A stretch of DNA of 37,216 nucleotides from Flavobacteriales bacterium (GTDB taxonomy: Bacteria > Bacteroidota > Bacteroidia > Flavobacteriales_G > JALEGO01). A model generated the notes under the pieces. That model worked only from the letters and a program-made list of their open reading frames with translations. It did no database searches and was not told where the DNA came from. The stretch is from the NCBI GenBank assembly GCA_020631045.1, contig JAHDHZ010000005.1, forward strand, positions 39,831-77,046, in the 5' to 3' direction. The position numbers and the translations under genes were made by a program. Shown here piece by piece: positions 1 through 8,062 of this stretch (the first letter of the stretch is position 1; each line of letters starts with the position of its first letter).

Positions 1-672
1 GATATGATTAAAAATGGTTACAAAGCCTTTTTAAAAGAAAAAAAAGTTGATGAAGACAAAGTTGTCGTGCTCTTTGAGATGACTCTTAACAATTTAAACA
101 CAGATGGTACTTTAGATGAGCAAGACTTTTTAGATCGTGCAGAAATTTTATGCTCTTTGGGTCAGACTGTACTTATTTCAAATTATTCTCAGTATTATAA
201 ATTGGTTGAGTATTTTTCACGATTTACCAAAGAGCGTATGGGCTTGATTATGGGCGTGCCTAATTTGACTGAAATTTTAAATGAGAAATATTATCATACC
301 CTTTCGGGAGGAATTTTAGAGGCTTGTGGAATTCTATTTAATAGAGATTTAAAAATATACTTATACCCATTTTTAAATACACAGGCCGATCAATTGATCA
401 CATCAGAAAGTATAGAAGTGCATCCAAGATTACAGCCTTTGGTAGATTATTTGGTGTCTAATAAAAGAGTACGCGATTTAAAAGATACTGACCAATCTTT
501 GCTCAATATTTTCTCTGATGATGTAATTGCCGCTATCAAGCAAGGAAAGACAGGTTGGGAATCAAAAGTGCCTACTTATGTTGACAACATTATCAAAGAA
601 AATAATTTATTTGGATTTCAAGATCAAAAGGTTATTCAGACAAACAAACATGCCTCTGACATTGAAGTTTGA
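1..672 (+). CDS. Conserved Bacteroidota protein of unknown function, 3' part
   Basis: The reading frame is open to the left edge of the window. The Asp codon at 1-3 is in frame with the ATG at 4, so this is probably the C-terminal 220 or so residues of a longer protein. I recognise it as resembling a cytoplasmic family widespread in Flavobacteriales, but annotations of that family are inconsistent and I cannot assign a reaction. Visible features are a core with the segment VLISNYSQYYKLV near residues 56-68, the sequence IMGVPNLTEI near 82-91, no signal peptide, no membrane helix and no cofactor motif. It lies 80 bases upstream of thioredoxin on the same strand. Certainty is high that it is coding and low for function. 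Confidence 0.7.
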   Translation, partial: DMIKNGYKAFLKEKKVDEDKVVVLFEMTLNNLNTDGTLDEQDFLDRAEILCSLGQTVLISNYSQYYKLVEYFSRFTKERMGLIMGVPNLTEILNEKYYHTLSGGILEACGILFNRDLKIYLYPFLNTQADQLITSESIEVHPRLQPLVDYLVSNKRVRDLKDTDQSLLNIFSDDVIAAIKQGKTGWESKVPTYVDNIIKENNLFGFQDQKVIQTNKHASDIEV

Positions 673-752
673 AAAAAGTTTAAATACCTTTTTGTAGTCA
701 TTTATTTTTTTGGTAAGTTCACTGAACATTTCAATTATATATAGAAAATAAA

Positions 753-1070
753 ATGGCTTTAGAAATAACAGATTCAAACTTTCAAGAGGTAGTCTTAAAT
801 AGTGATAAACCAGTTTTGGTTGATTTTTGGGCAGAGTGGTGTGGACCCTGCAGAATGGTAGGACCTATCGTTGAACAAATTCACGACGAATACCAAGGCA
901 AAGCAGTAGTTGGTAAGGTAAATGTAGACTCAAATCCAGAGATCTCAGCTAAGTATGGTATTCGAAGCATACCTACAATTTTATTCATTAAAAACGGAGA
1001 GATTGTAGATAAGCATGTAGGAGCTGCTGCAAAAAATATTTTGGCAGAAAAATTAGATGCCCAATTATAA
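753..1070 (+). CDS. trxA: Thioredoxin
   Basis: A complete 105-residue thioredoxin, the usual length for a cytoplasmic single-domain form. The redox site is WCGPC at residues 29-33 (Cys30 and Cys33), preceded by VDFWAEW. The cis-proline segment IRSIPT follows near residue 75, with the usual conserved Gly-rich end. There is no signal peptide, so it should act in the cytosol as a general disulfide reductant fed by thioredoxin reductase, which is not in this window. The gene is followed by a clear intrinsic terminator at 1092-1125. The start is fixed by the fit to the family N-terminus. Confidence 0.97.
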   Translation: MALEITDSNFQEVVLNSDKPVLVDFWAEWCGPCRMVGPIVEQIHDEYQGKAVVGKVNVDSNPEISAKYGIRSIPTILFIKNGEIVDKHVGAAAKNILAEKLDAQL

Positions 1071-1091
1071 GAAAATACATATCTGATAAAG

Positions 1092-1125
1092 AAAAGCCAG
1101 GAAGATTCAAATCCTGGCTTTTTTT
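1092..1125 (+). terminator. Intrinsic terminator after trxA
   Basis: A perfect 9-bp stem (AAGCCAGGA at 1094-1102 with TCCTGGCTT at 1112-1120) encloses a 9-base loop. A T run reaching 1125 follows, and A residues before the stem extend the pairing. It lies 22 bases past the trxA stop and ends only 7 bases before the ATG of the next gene at 1133, so it also forms the immediate 5' context of that gene. Confidence 0.9.
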
Positions 1126-1132
1126 ATAGCAT

Positions 1133-2032
1133 ATGATTCAAGCAAATTTTACACATAAGATTGGTACGCTAAAGCTTTGGGCCAAGCAGGCAGTAATTGG
1201 ATTTATAACTGGGTTGCATAAAAGTCCTTTGCATGGATTCTCTGTAGAGTTTTCAGAACACAGAGCATACAACCAAGGGGAGTCAACCAAACACATTGAT
1301 TGGAAATTATTTGCAAGAACTAATAAATTATACACCAAGAAATACGAAGAAGAAACCAATTTAAGGTGTCAATTTGTCTTAGATGTTTCGTCTTCTATGA
1401 ATTTTAAAGATCAAGCTACATCAAAGCTTGAGTTTTCAATAGGTTCAATTGCTTGTTTGATAGAACTTTTAAAAAAGCAAAGAGACGCTTATGGGCTTAC
1501 ATTATTTTCAGATCAGGTGCATTTACATACCGATCAGAAAAATTCATCGACCCACCAGCAATTTATGCTCTCTACTTTAGAAAAGCTTTTAAATCAAAAC
1601 CAAGCTAAGCAAACGGCTTTGGTGGATGCCTTACATCAAACAGCTGAAAAATTACCCAGAAGATCTTTAGTAGTTATTTTTTCTGATATGCTAAGTTCGA
1701 ATGCTTCTGAAGATGAACTTTTTTCAGCCCTTCAGCATTTAAAGCACAGAAAACATGAGGTGATCATGTTTCACGTTGCAGATCATCAAAAAGAATTGCA
1801 TTTCGAATTTGAAGACCGTTTATATGAGTTTCAAGATTTAGAGACCAAACAAAAAATCAAACTCCACCCTAACGAAGTAAAAGAACTCTATGCCAAACAG
1901 ATGGGGAACTACATTGATGAATTAAAAACAAAATGTGGGCAATATTTAATTGATTTTGAGATGATAGACATTCGTCAGCCAATTGATGAAGTTTTGCGTG
2001 CATATCTGATGAAACGTAACAGAGTTCATTAA
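1133..2032 (+). CDS. DUF58 / von Willebrand factor A-like protein
   Basis: A 299-residue protein of the DUF58 family. Diagnostic features are FSEHRAYNQGE (39-50), HIDWKLFAR (54-62, the family's DW signature), and a vWA-type MIDAS start DVSSSM (Asp84, Ser86, Ser88). A later TALVDAL segment near 165 and IFSDM near 190 match the remaining metal-site positions. DUF58 proteins usually sit with MoxR AAA+ ATPases and BatA/BatB-like proteins; none is in this window. No membrane segment is evident. The ATG is 7 bases after the trxA terminator T run, leaving no room for a separate promoter. The protein family is certain; the cellular role is not established. Confidence 0.88.
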   Translation: MIQANFTHKIGTLKLWAKQAVIGFITGLHKSPLHGFSVEFSEHRAYNQGESTKHIDWKLFARTNKLYTKKYEEETNLRCQFVLDVSSSMNFKDQATSKLEFSIGSIACLIELLKKQRDAYGLTLFSDQVHLHTDQKNSSTHQQFMLSTLEKLLNQNQAKQTALVDALHQTAEKLPRRSLVVIFSDMLSSNASEDELFSALQHLKHRKHEVIMFHVADHQKELHFEFEDRLYEFQDLETKQKIKLHPNEVKELYAKQMGNYIDELKTKCGQYLIDFEMIDIRQPIDEVLRAYLMKRNRVH

Positions 2033-2037
2033 ATTTG
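2030..2037 (+). promoter_or_regulatory. TAnnTTTG -7 element before icmF
   Basis: TAAATTTG matches the Bacteroidota -7 consensus exactly, and the icmF ATG starts 5 bases after its last G. No convincing -33 TTG lies at the expected spacing, so this is a candidate only. If used, the transcript would be leaderless or nearly so. Confidence 0.4.
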
Positions 2038-2041
2038 TATC

Positions 2042-5000
2042 ATGCAAGAATCAACTCCTTATTCTCCGAAGAACAAGATTAGAATTGTAACGGCAGCTTC
2101 TTTGTTTGATGGCCACGATGCGGCGATCAACATCATGCGTCGTATTATTCAGGCCAGTGGGGCTGAAGTGATTCACCTAGGGCACGACAGATCAGTAGCT
2201 GAAATTGTGAATTGTGCCATTCAAGAAGATGTTCAGGGCATTGCCATTACCTCTTATCAAGGAGGCCATATGGAGTTTTTCAAATATATGTTTGACTTGC
2301 TCAAGCAAAAGGGGTGCGGGCACATTCAAATTTTTGGCGGAGGGGGCGGAACCATTTTGCCCAGTGAGATTCAAGAGCTACACAAGTACGGTATTGCTAA
2401 AATTTATCACCCTGATGATGGTCGAAAAATGGGCTTGCAAGGCATGATCAATGATTTGCTTGAAAAAGCAGATTTTGCAACTGGCAACTTCAAGGTTGAT
2501 GAAAAAAAGATCACTCAGACCAATCATATCGAAATTGCTAGGCTGATTTCTGGTGCTGAGAATAGTTATGAACAACATCAATCAATCATAGAAAATCTTT
2601 CTGATCTCGCTAGCAAAGCAAAAACACCTATTTTAGGCATTACAGGTACGGGAGGCGCAGGCAAATCTTCTTTGGTGGATGAGCTGGTGCGTAGGTTTTT
2701 AAATACGTTTAAGGCCAAAAAAATTGCTATTATTTCGGTAGATCCCTCAAAAAGGAAGACTGGAGGTGCTTTGCTTGGAGATCGCATCAGAATGAATGCA
2801 ATTTTTAATGAGCGTGTGTATATGCGTTCTTTGGCAACTAGGCAGTCAAATTTGGCGCTTTCTAAATATGTAGATCATGCTTTGAAGATTGTGGGTGCGG
2901 CTGGCTTTGACTTAATTGTACTAGAGACTTCTGGTATTGGGCAATCTGATACTGAAATCATAGAGCATTCGAATATGTCAATGTATGTGATGACTCCAGA
3001 ATATGGAGCGGCTACTCAATTAGAGAAGATTGACATGCTTGATTTTGCTGATATTATAGCCCTGAATAAGTTTGATAAGCGTGGAGCGCAAGATGCACTT
3101 AGAGACATTCAAAAGCAATATCAGCGCAATCACAACTTATGGGATAACGACCCCAAAGAAATGCCTGTATTTGGTACAATTGCTTCTCAGTTTAATGATC
3201 CGGGCACCAATAACTTATTCATTCAGATTTTAAATATTTTAGATAATCGAGTAGGCACTACTTTTTCAAAAGGTTTAGATTCAGAATCTACACAGAGTGA
3301 GAAAATCTATATTATTCCACCCAAAAGAGTACGCTATCTTTCTGAAATATCTGATTGTGTAAGAGCTTATAATAAAAAGGCTGAGCAACAAAGACAAATT
3401 GCCAATGATTTATACGCCATCCACACAACGCTCCATCAAGCTGACGACACATTAAAAGCTGGCTTGCAAAAGATGTATGAGCAAAAGTTACTTGATTTAG
3501 ATCCTAAGCATAAAATTATAATTGATGGATGGCAAGAAAAGGTTCAGCGCTATAAAAATGATGTATACACTTTTAAGGTTAGAGACAAAGAAATTAAGAT
3601 AGATACCTACACTGAATCACTTTCTCATAATAAAATCTCAAAGGTGAGCTTGCCTAGTTTTTCTGCCTGGGGAGATATTCTAAAGTGGAATCTACAAGAA
3701 AATGTACCTGGAGAGTTTCCTTATGCTGCAGGCGTTTATCCATTTAAACGAGAGGGAGAAGACCCTACAAGAATGTTTGCAGGTGAGGGTAGTCCAGAAC
3801 GTACCAATAAGCGTTTTCATTATGTTTCTAAAGGTCAACCCGCAAAGCGCTTATCGACGGCTTTTGATTCGGTGACCCTGTATGGTAGAGATCCGCATAA
3901 GAGACCTGATATATACGGAAAAGTGGGCAATGCTGGGGTGTCTATTTGTTGTTTGGATGATGCTAAGAAATTGTATTCTGGTTTTGATTTGTGCGATGCT
4001 AAAACTTCAGTTTCAATGACCATTAACGGACCTGCGGCGATCATGATGGCTTTTTTTATGAATACGGCCATTGATCAGCAATGCGAGAAGTACATCAAAG
4101 AGCATGGCCTAGAAAAAGAGGTTGAGCAAAAAATCAAAGCATTGTATAAAGACCATGAAGGCTTAAGGCCAAAATACAACGCAGAAATCCCTGATGGTAA
4201 TGATGGATTGGGCTTGATGCTGTTGGGTGTGACAGGCGATCAAGTACTAGATAAACAGGTGTATGAAGAAATAAAAGCTCACACGCTCACCAAAGTGAGA
4301 GGTACCATTCAGGCTGATATTCTAAAAGAAGATCAGGCTCAGAATACTTGTATTTTTTCAACTGAATTCTCATTGAAATTGATGGGAGATGTGCAGCAAT
4401 ATTTTACTGATCATAATGTTAGAAATTTTTATTCGGTATCAATCTCTGGCTATCACATTGCAGAGGCAGGTGCCAATCCTATTTCTCAATTGGCATTCAC
4501 TCTAGCCAATGGGTTTACCTATGTAGAGTATTACCTTTCCAGAGGGATGGACATCAATAGCTTTGCTCCTAATCTATCATTTTTCTTTTCAAATGGCATT
4601 GATCCTGAATATGCAGTAATTGGTAGAGTAGCGCGTAAAATTTGGGCCAAAGCTATGCGCGATTTGTACGGAGCGAATGCTCGAAGTCAAAAACTGAAGT
4701 ACCATATTCAAACATCAGGTAGAAGTTTACATGCTCAAGAAATCAGTTTTAACGACATTAGGACAACACTACAGGCTTTGTATGCAATTTATGACAATTG
4801 TAACTCTTTACACACCAATGCCTATGACGAGGCGATTACTACCCCAACTGAGGAGTCTGTAAGAAGGGCAATGGCCATTCAATTGATCATCAACCATGAA
4901 TTAGGGCTAGCAAAAAATCAAAATCCTTTACAAGGAGCGTTTATCATTGAAGAATTGACTGATCTGGTTGAAGAAGCTGTGATGTTAGAGTTTGATCGCA

Positions 5001-5398
5001 TTACTGAGAGAGGGGGAGTGTTAGGTGCTATGGAAACAATGTATCAGCGAGGTAAAATTCAAGAAGAGAGCATGTATTATGAAACCTTGAAGCATACAGG
5101 TGAGCTGAAGATCATGGGGGTCAATACTTTTTTGAGTGCTGAAGGCTCACCAACTACTTTGCCAAGAGAGGTAATTCGGGCTACAGAACAAGAGAAACAA
5201 GATCAAATTCATACAGTAAACAATCTTTATAAAGTGAGAGAAAAACAAGCTAAAGTAGAACTTAGCTCCATTGAAAAAGCTGCTTTGAACAATCAAAATG
5301 TATTTGATCAGCTTATACATGCTACTAAGCATTGTTCAATTGGTCAAATCACTGAAAAGCTCTTTGAAGTAGGAGGGCAGTACAGAAGAAATATGTGA
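2042..5398 (+). CDS. icmF: Fused isobutyryl-CoA mutase (B12 domain, GTPase chaperone, mutase)
   Basis: This 1118-residue protein joins three parts of an adenosylcobalamin-dependent acyl-CoA mutase. The N-terminal B12-binding domain carries DGHD with the cobalt-ligand candidate His25. A MeaB/ArgK-type GTPase follows with P-loop GTGGAGKS (202-209) and NKFD near 343. The C-terminal half is the substrate-binding TIM-barrel domain. Two residues known to set specificity in IcmF are kept: Phe579 in MFAGEG and Gln767 in AQNTCIF, where methylmalonyl-CoA mutases have Tyr and Arg. This supports isobutyryl-CoA/n-butyryl-CoA interconversion rather than methylmalonyl-CoA. The extra stretch around 720-760 (GNDGLGL, LLGVTGD) also occurs in other long IcmF proteins. 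The start follows a possible promoter and comes 9 bases after DUF58. The stop overlaps the next gene. Confidence 0.95.
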   Translation: MQESTPYSPKNKIRIVTAASLFDGHDAAINIMRRIIQASGAEVIHLGHDRSVAEIVNCAIQEDVQGIAITSYQGGHMEFFKYMFDLLKQKGCGHIQIFGGGGGTILPSEIQELHKYGIAKIYHPDDGRKMGLQGMINDLLEKADFATGNFKVDEKKITQTNHIEIARLISGAENSYEQHQSIIENLSDLASKAKTPILGITGTGGAGKSSLVDELVRRFLNTFKAKKIAIISVDPSKRKTGGALLGDRIRMNAIFNERVYMRSLATRQSNLALSKYVDHALKIVGAAGFDLIVLETSGIGQSDTEIIEHSNMSMYVMTPEYGAATQLEKIDMLDFADIIALNKFDKRGAQDALRDIQKQYQRNHNLWDNDPKEMPVFGTIASQFNDPGTNNLFIQILNILDNRVGTTFSKGLDSESTQSEKIYIIPPKRVRYLSEISDCVRAYNKKAEQQRQIANDLYAIHTTLHQADDTLKAGLQKMYEQKLLDLDPKHKIIIDGWQEKVQRYKNDVYTFKVRDKEIKIDTYTESLSHNKISKVSLPSFSAWGDILKWNLQENVPGEFPYAAGVYPFKREGEDPTRMFAGEGSPERTNKRFHYVSKGQPAKRLSTAFDSVTLYGRDPHKRPDIYGKVGNAGVSICCLDDAKKLYSGFDLCDAKTSVSMTINGPAAIMMAFFMNTAIDQQCEKYIKEHGLEKEVEQKIKALYKDHEGLRPKYNAEIPDGNDGLGLMLLGVTGDQVLDKQVYEEIKAHTLTKVRGTIQADILKEDQAQNTCIFSTEFSLKLMGDVQQYFTDHNVRNFYSVSISGYHIAEAGANPISQLAFTLANGFTYVEYYLSRGMDINSFAPNLSFFFSNGIDPEYAVIGRVARKIWAKAMRDLYGANARSQKLKYHIQTSGRSLHAQEISFNDIRTTLQALYAIYDNCNSLHTNAYDEAITTPTEESVRRAMAIQLIINHELGLAKNQNPLQGAFIIEELTDLVEEAVMLEFDRITERGGVLGAMETMYQRGKIQEESMYYETLKHTGELKIMGVNTFLSAEGSPTTLPREVIRATEQEKQDQIHTVNNLYKVREKQAKVELSSIEKAALNNQNVFDQLIHATKHCSIGQITEKLFEVGGQYRRNM

Positions 5399-6261
5399 TG
5401 AGAAAAAAGTTATTGGCAAGCATGTTGCTCACCATTACCCTTATTCAGCTTGTTGTAGGTTATGTGCTAGGGCAAAACTTCACAAAGTCAGATAAAAGAA
5501 TTACCCGTTTATTAAAAAAACAGAGTTTAGATTTTAAGATAGACTATCTCAACGTTAGAGACTCAAAAATCAGACTGTTGTCAGTTAACCATAAGGGAGC
5601 AAAACCTATAAAAAATATATTTTTTATTCATGGGGCTCCGGGCTCCTTAACCGCATTTGAATCGTATTATACGAACAAAGAATTATTAAAAGAGTTTAAT
5701 GTTTATTGTGTTGATCGCATAGGGTATGGGAAAAGTACTCAAACTACTCAAATAGAAATAGAGGAGCAGGCAGAGTCTTTCATTCAGTTAATCGATCAAG
5801 TCAAATTAGATTATTCAAATACATTATTGGTAAGCCATTCTTTTGGAGGAGCGATTGCTGCATCAATGACCTATGCTCGCCCAAGCTTTAAAGCACATTT
5901 AATGTTAAATCCCGTGATTAGTTCAAAAGCTGAAAAGATTTTTTGGTATTCAAAAATACCATTGATGATCCCCTTTAGGTGGCTTAGCTCAAATGCTTTA
6001 ATCTCTGCGGCTCTTGAAAAATTAGCACACCCTAATCAGTTGAGTGTGATTGAAAAAAAGTACAAACACATCAAAGTACCTACAGTAATGTATCAGTCTA
6101 AAAAAGACAATTTAGCGCCTATTGAACATTTACAAGATGCGCAAGAGTTATTTGATTCGGCATTTTTTAGCTTTAAGTTGTTTGAAGATCAGGGTCATTT
6201 ACTACCCTTTAAGTCACCTGAACTTGTATTGAAAGGCATAAACGATCTAGATAAAGATTGA
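5398..6261 (+). CDS. Alpha/beta hydrolase with N-terminal hydrophobic segment
   Basis: An alpha/beta-hydrolase-fold protein of 287 residues. The oxyanion-hole region is FFIHGAPGS (75-83) and the nucleophile elbow is SHSFGG with Ser148. The likely acid is Asp237 (KKDNLAP) and the likely catalytic base is His267 (DQGHLLPF). Residues 5-24 form a hydrophobic helix after MRKK, so the enzyme is probably membrane-anchored or exported. I chose ATG 5398, which overlaps the icmF TGA in a TGATG junction typical of translational coupling; a GTG one codon earlier is possible. The substrate is unknown. Coupling to icmF suggests but does not prove a link to acyl or ester metabolism. Confidence 0.87.
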   Translation: MRKKLLASMLLTITLIQLVVGYVLGQNFTKSDKRITRLLKKQSLDFKIDYLNVRDSKIRLLSVNHKGAKPIKNIFFIHGAPGSLTAFESYYTNKELLKEFNVYCVDRIGYGKSTQTTQIEIEEQAESFIQLIDQVKLDYSNTLLVSHSFGGAIAASMTYARPSFKAHLMLNPVISSKAEKIFWYSKIPLMIPFRWLSSNALISAALEKLAHPNQLSVIEKKYKHIKVPTVMYQSKKDNLAPIEHLQDAQELFDSAFFSFKLFEDQGHLLPFKSPELVLKGINDLDKD

Positions 6262-6300
6262 GAGAAACTAGGAAAAAAACACAGACCAATGACCAGAACT

Positions 6301-6846
6301 TTAAACCTGAAATTTACTGAGGTGTTTGGCTTTAATATCTTTGAAAAAAGCTTTGATTTGAGGCATGTCTTTGTCAATATCTCCAGAGCTTTCAAAAACA
6401 GGGCCAACGCCACAGATCTTTTTTTCATAATCTAAATACCCAAAAACAATGGGCACACTGGCTTTTTGAGCGATGTAATAAAAGCCTTTTTTCCAATTAG
6501 GATTTGCAGAGCGCGTACCTTCTGGCGTGACGCCAATCACTAAGTCATCATGATCTTTGAAAAAAGAAGCAACTTGAGTAGTCAAGTCTGTTTTTTTACT
6601 GCGCTCTACAGGCATAGCACCAAAAGTTTTTAAGATCCACCCAAAAGGAGGTTTAAATAAGTCTTTTTTAGCTAAAAATCTAAAATTAATGCCCATGGCC
6701 CATACACCTAGAGGAGCATATAATCCGTCCCAATTAGAAGTGTGTGGAGCACCTACAATGACATATTTTTTAATATGGCTAGGTACATTAAATAGGGTTT
6801 TCCAACCTAACAGTTTGAATAAAAATTTAGCTAAGGCTTGATTCAT
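6301..6846 (-). CDS. PlsC-like acyltransferase
   Basis: A short (181-residue) lysophospholipid/glycerolipid acyltransferase-fold protein. It has the HX4D catalytic motif as HTSNWD (His35, Asp40), the acceptor-side segment GAMPVERS near 76-83, and the EGTRS motif as TPEGTRS (Glu109 to Ser113). It lacks an obvious long transmembrane anchor and is shorter than canonical PlsC, resembling compact soluble-type family members found in Bacteroidota. A role in transfer of an acyl chain to a phospholipid or related acceptor is inferred; the substrate is not determinable. Its start overlaps the ribH stop by 4 bases (ATGA), making it the last gene of the long minus-strand run. Confidence 0.88.
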   Translation of the reverse strand: MNQALAKFLFKLLGWKTLFNVPSHIKKYVIVGAPHTSNWDGLYAPLGVWAMGINFRFLAKKDLFKPPFGWILKTFGAMPVERSKKTDLTTQVASFFKDHDDLVIGVTPEGTRSANPNWKKGFYYIAQKASVPIVFGYLDYEKKICGVGPVFESSGDIDKDMPQIKAFFKDIKAKHLSKFQV

Positions 6847-7319
6847 AGACTTTTTTGAACATAAATCATCTCAAGAGCAGTAGCAGCTGCTTCAATACCC
6901 TTGTTGCCCAGTTTACCGCCACTTCGATCAATTGATTGTTGCAAAGTGTTGTCAGTTAAGACTCCAAAAACGACAGGTTTGTTGTATTTTAAACTTACGT
7001 CTTTAAGACCTTGAGCAACTGCTTGGCAGACAAAATCAAAGTGTTTGGTTTGTCCTTGAATCACACAACCAATGCAAATCACCGCATCAAAATTTGAAGC
7101 TTCAAACATGCTTTGAGCGGCAAGAGCAAGTTCAAAACTTCCAGGAACCCATACCTGCTTGATCACGCCTACATCTTGTTGCTTTAACAAGTCAACACAG
7201 CCTTTGGTTAAGTTTTCAGTGATTTGAGAATTCCAACGAGAAGTGACTACTGCAATTTTGTAGCCACTGGCCTTAAGACCTTTAGGAAGATCAACTTTTG
7301 AAAGATCAGCGCTGGCCAT
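6843..7319 (-). CDS. ribH: 6,7-dimethyl-8-ribityllumazine synthase
   Basis: A full-length 158-residue lumazine synthase, which condenses 5-amino-6-ribitylaminouracil with 3,4-dihydroxybutanone 4-phosphate in riboflavin synthesis. Recognisable parts are VVTSRWNS near 23-30, VPGSFELALAAQ near 57-68, CIGCVIQGQTKHFDFVCQA (with the catalytic His in the KHFD stretch), and the phosphate-binding end GVLTDNT followed by DRSGGKLGNKG. No other rib genes are in the window. The start codon overlaps the upstream TPR gene's stop by one base and the stop overlaps the acyltransferase start, indicating co-transcription. Confidence 0.97.
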   Translation of the reverse strand: MASADLSKVDLPKGLKASGYKIAVVTSRWNSQITENLTKGCVDLLKQQDVGVIKQVWVPGSFELALAAQSMFEASNFDAVICIGCVIQGQTKHFDFVCQAVAQGLKDVSLKYNKPVVFGVLTDNTLQQSIDRSGGKLGNKGIEAAATALEMIYVQKSL

Positions 7320-8029
7320 TATTTATTTGCAAGAAGGCTTGCGCGCTGCATGTATTTATCAATCATGCGCGCTTCTTCAGCTGAAGGGTAGTCACTTTTA
7401 ATTGTCTTGTAAAGTTCAAGAGCTGAAGAAAAATCAGCTTGTTTTTCAAGTAATTGAGCGGCTTTCATCAAATAAATAGGTGCGGTAAATTCGTTTGGAA
7501 CATCAGCAGCCTTTTGATAGAAGTCAATAGCTGAATCTAAGTCTTCTTGTTCAGCATAGGCATCGCCTGTAGCTCCAAGACTCACTGCTTTTAGATTTAC
7601 ATCATCTGTAGAAAAATCATTTAGGTAATCAATAGCGCCTGCAAAGTCACCTGTTCTTAAAGCGCAGATTCCAGCATAGTAATTGGCTAAATTACCCATT
7701 GGCGTTGCGCTATACTCATCTATAATTTCAATAAATCCTTTAAATTGAGCTCCACCATTTAAGGCCAATGCGAAAGAATCTTTTTCAAAATAGCTTTCTG
7801 CAATAAAGCTTTCTGCTTGAGCTTCTTTAACAAGAGGCTTATAATAAAGATTTTTATAGGCTAAGTATCCGCCAATCACGATCACTAACCCGAAGAGAAT
7901 ACTGTTGATGGTTGTTTTGTTATCGCTGTAATATTTCTCAGCTTGCTGTTGCATGTCAACTACTGCATCTTCAGTATTTTCTAGTGTTTGCTCAACAACT
8001 TGCTTTGCTTCTTTGATTTTTTCTGCCAT
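7319..8029 (-). CDS. Membrane-anchored TPR protein (YfgM-like)
   Basis: A 236-residue protein. A charged N-terminal 38 or so residues with heptad-like spacing are followed by a single transmembrane helix (about 43-59, ILFGLVIVIGGYLAYKN). A soluble domain of tetratricopeptide-like helical repeats follows (for example LGNLANYYAGICALRTGDFAGAI-type pairs, near 120-225). The topology and size match YfgM-like proteins, which elsewhere associate with SecYEG and periplasmic chaperones. Placement next to yidC is consistent with a role in membrane or export biogenesis, but that is inference. It overlaps ribH by one base, and a -7-like element lies 20 bases before the start. Confidence 0.85.
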   Translation of the reverse strand: MAEKIKEAKQVVEQTLENTEDAVVDMQQQAEKYYSDNKTTINSILFGLVIVIGGYLAYKNLYYKPLVKEAQAESFIAESYFEKDSFALALNGGAQFKGFIEIIDEYSATPMGNLANYYAGICALRTGDFAGAIDYLNDFSTDDVNLKAVSLGATGDAYAEQEDLDSAIDFYQKAADVPNEFTAPIYLMKAAQLLEKQADFSSALELYKTIKSDYPSAEEARMIDKYMQRASLLANK

Positions 8030-8048
8030 AGTACTTTTTTTAGCGCTT

Positions 8049-8056
8049 CAAATATA
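8049..8056 (-). promoter_or_regulatory. TAnnTTTG -7 element before the TPR gene
   Basis: Read on the minus strand this is TATATTTG, an exact match to the Bacteroidota -7 consensus, with its last G 20 bases before the ATG at 8029. No good -33 element was found at the usual spacing inside the end of yidC, so it is a weak candidate for a TPR-ribH-acyltransferase sub-operon promoter. Confidence 0.35.
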
Positions 8057-8062
8057 GTAATT

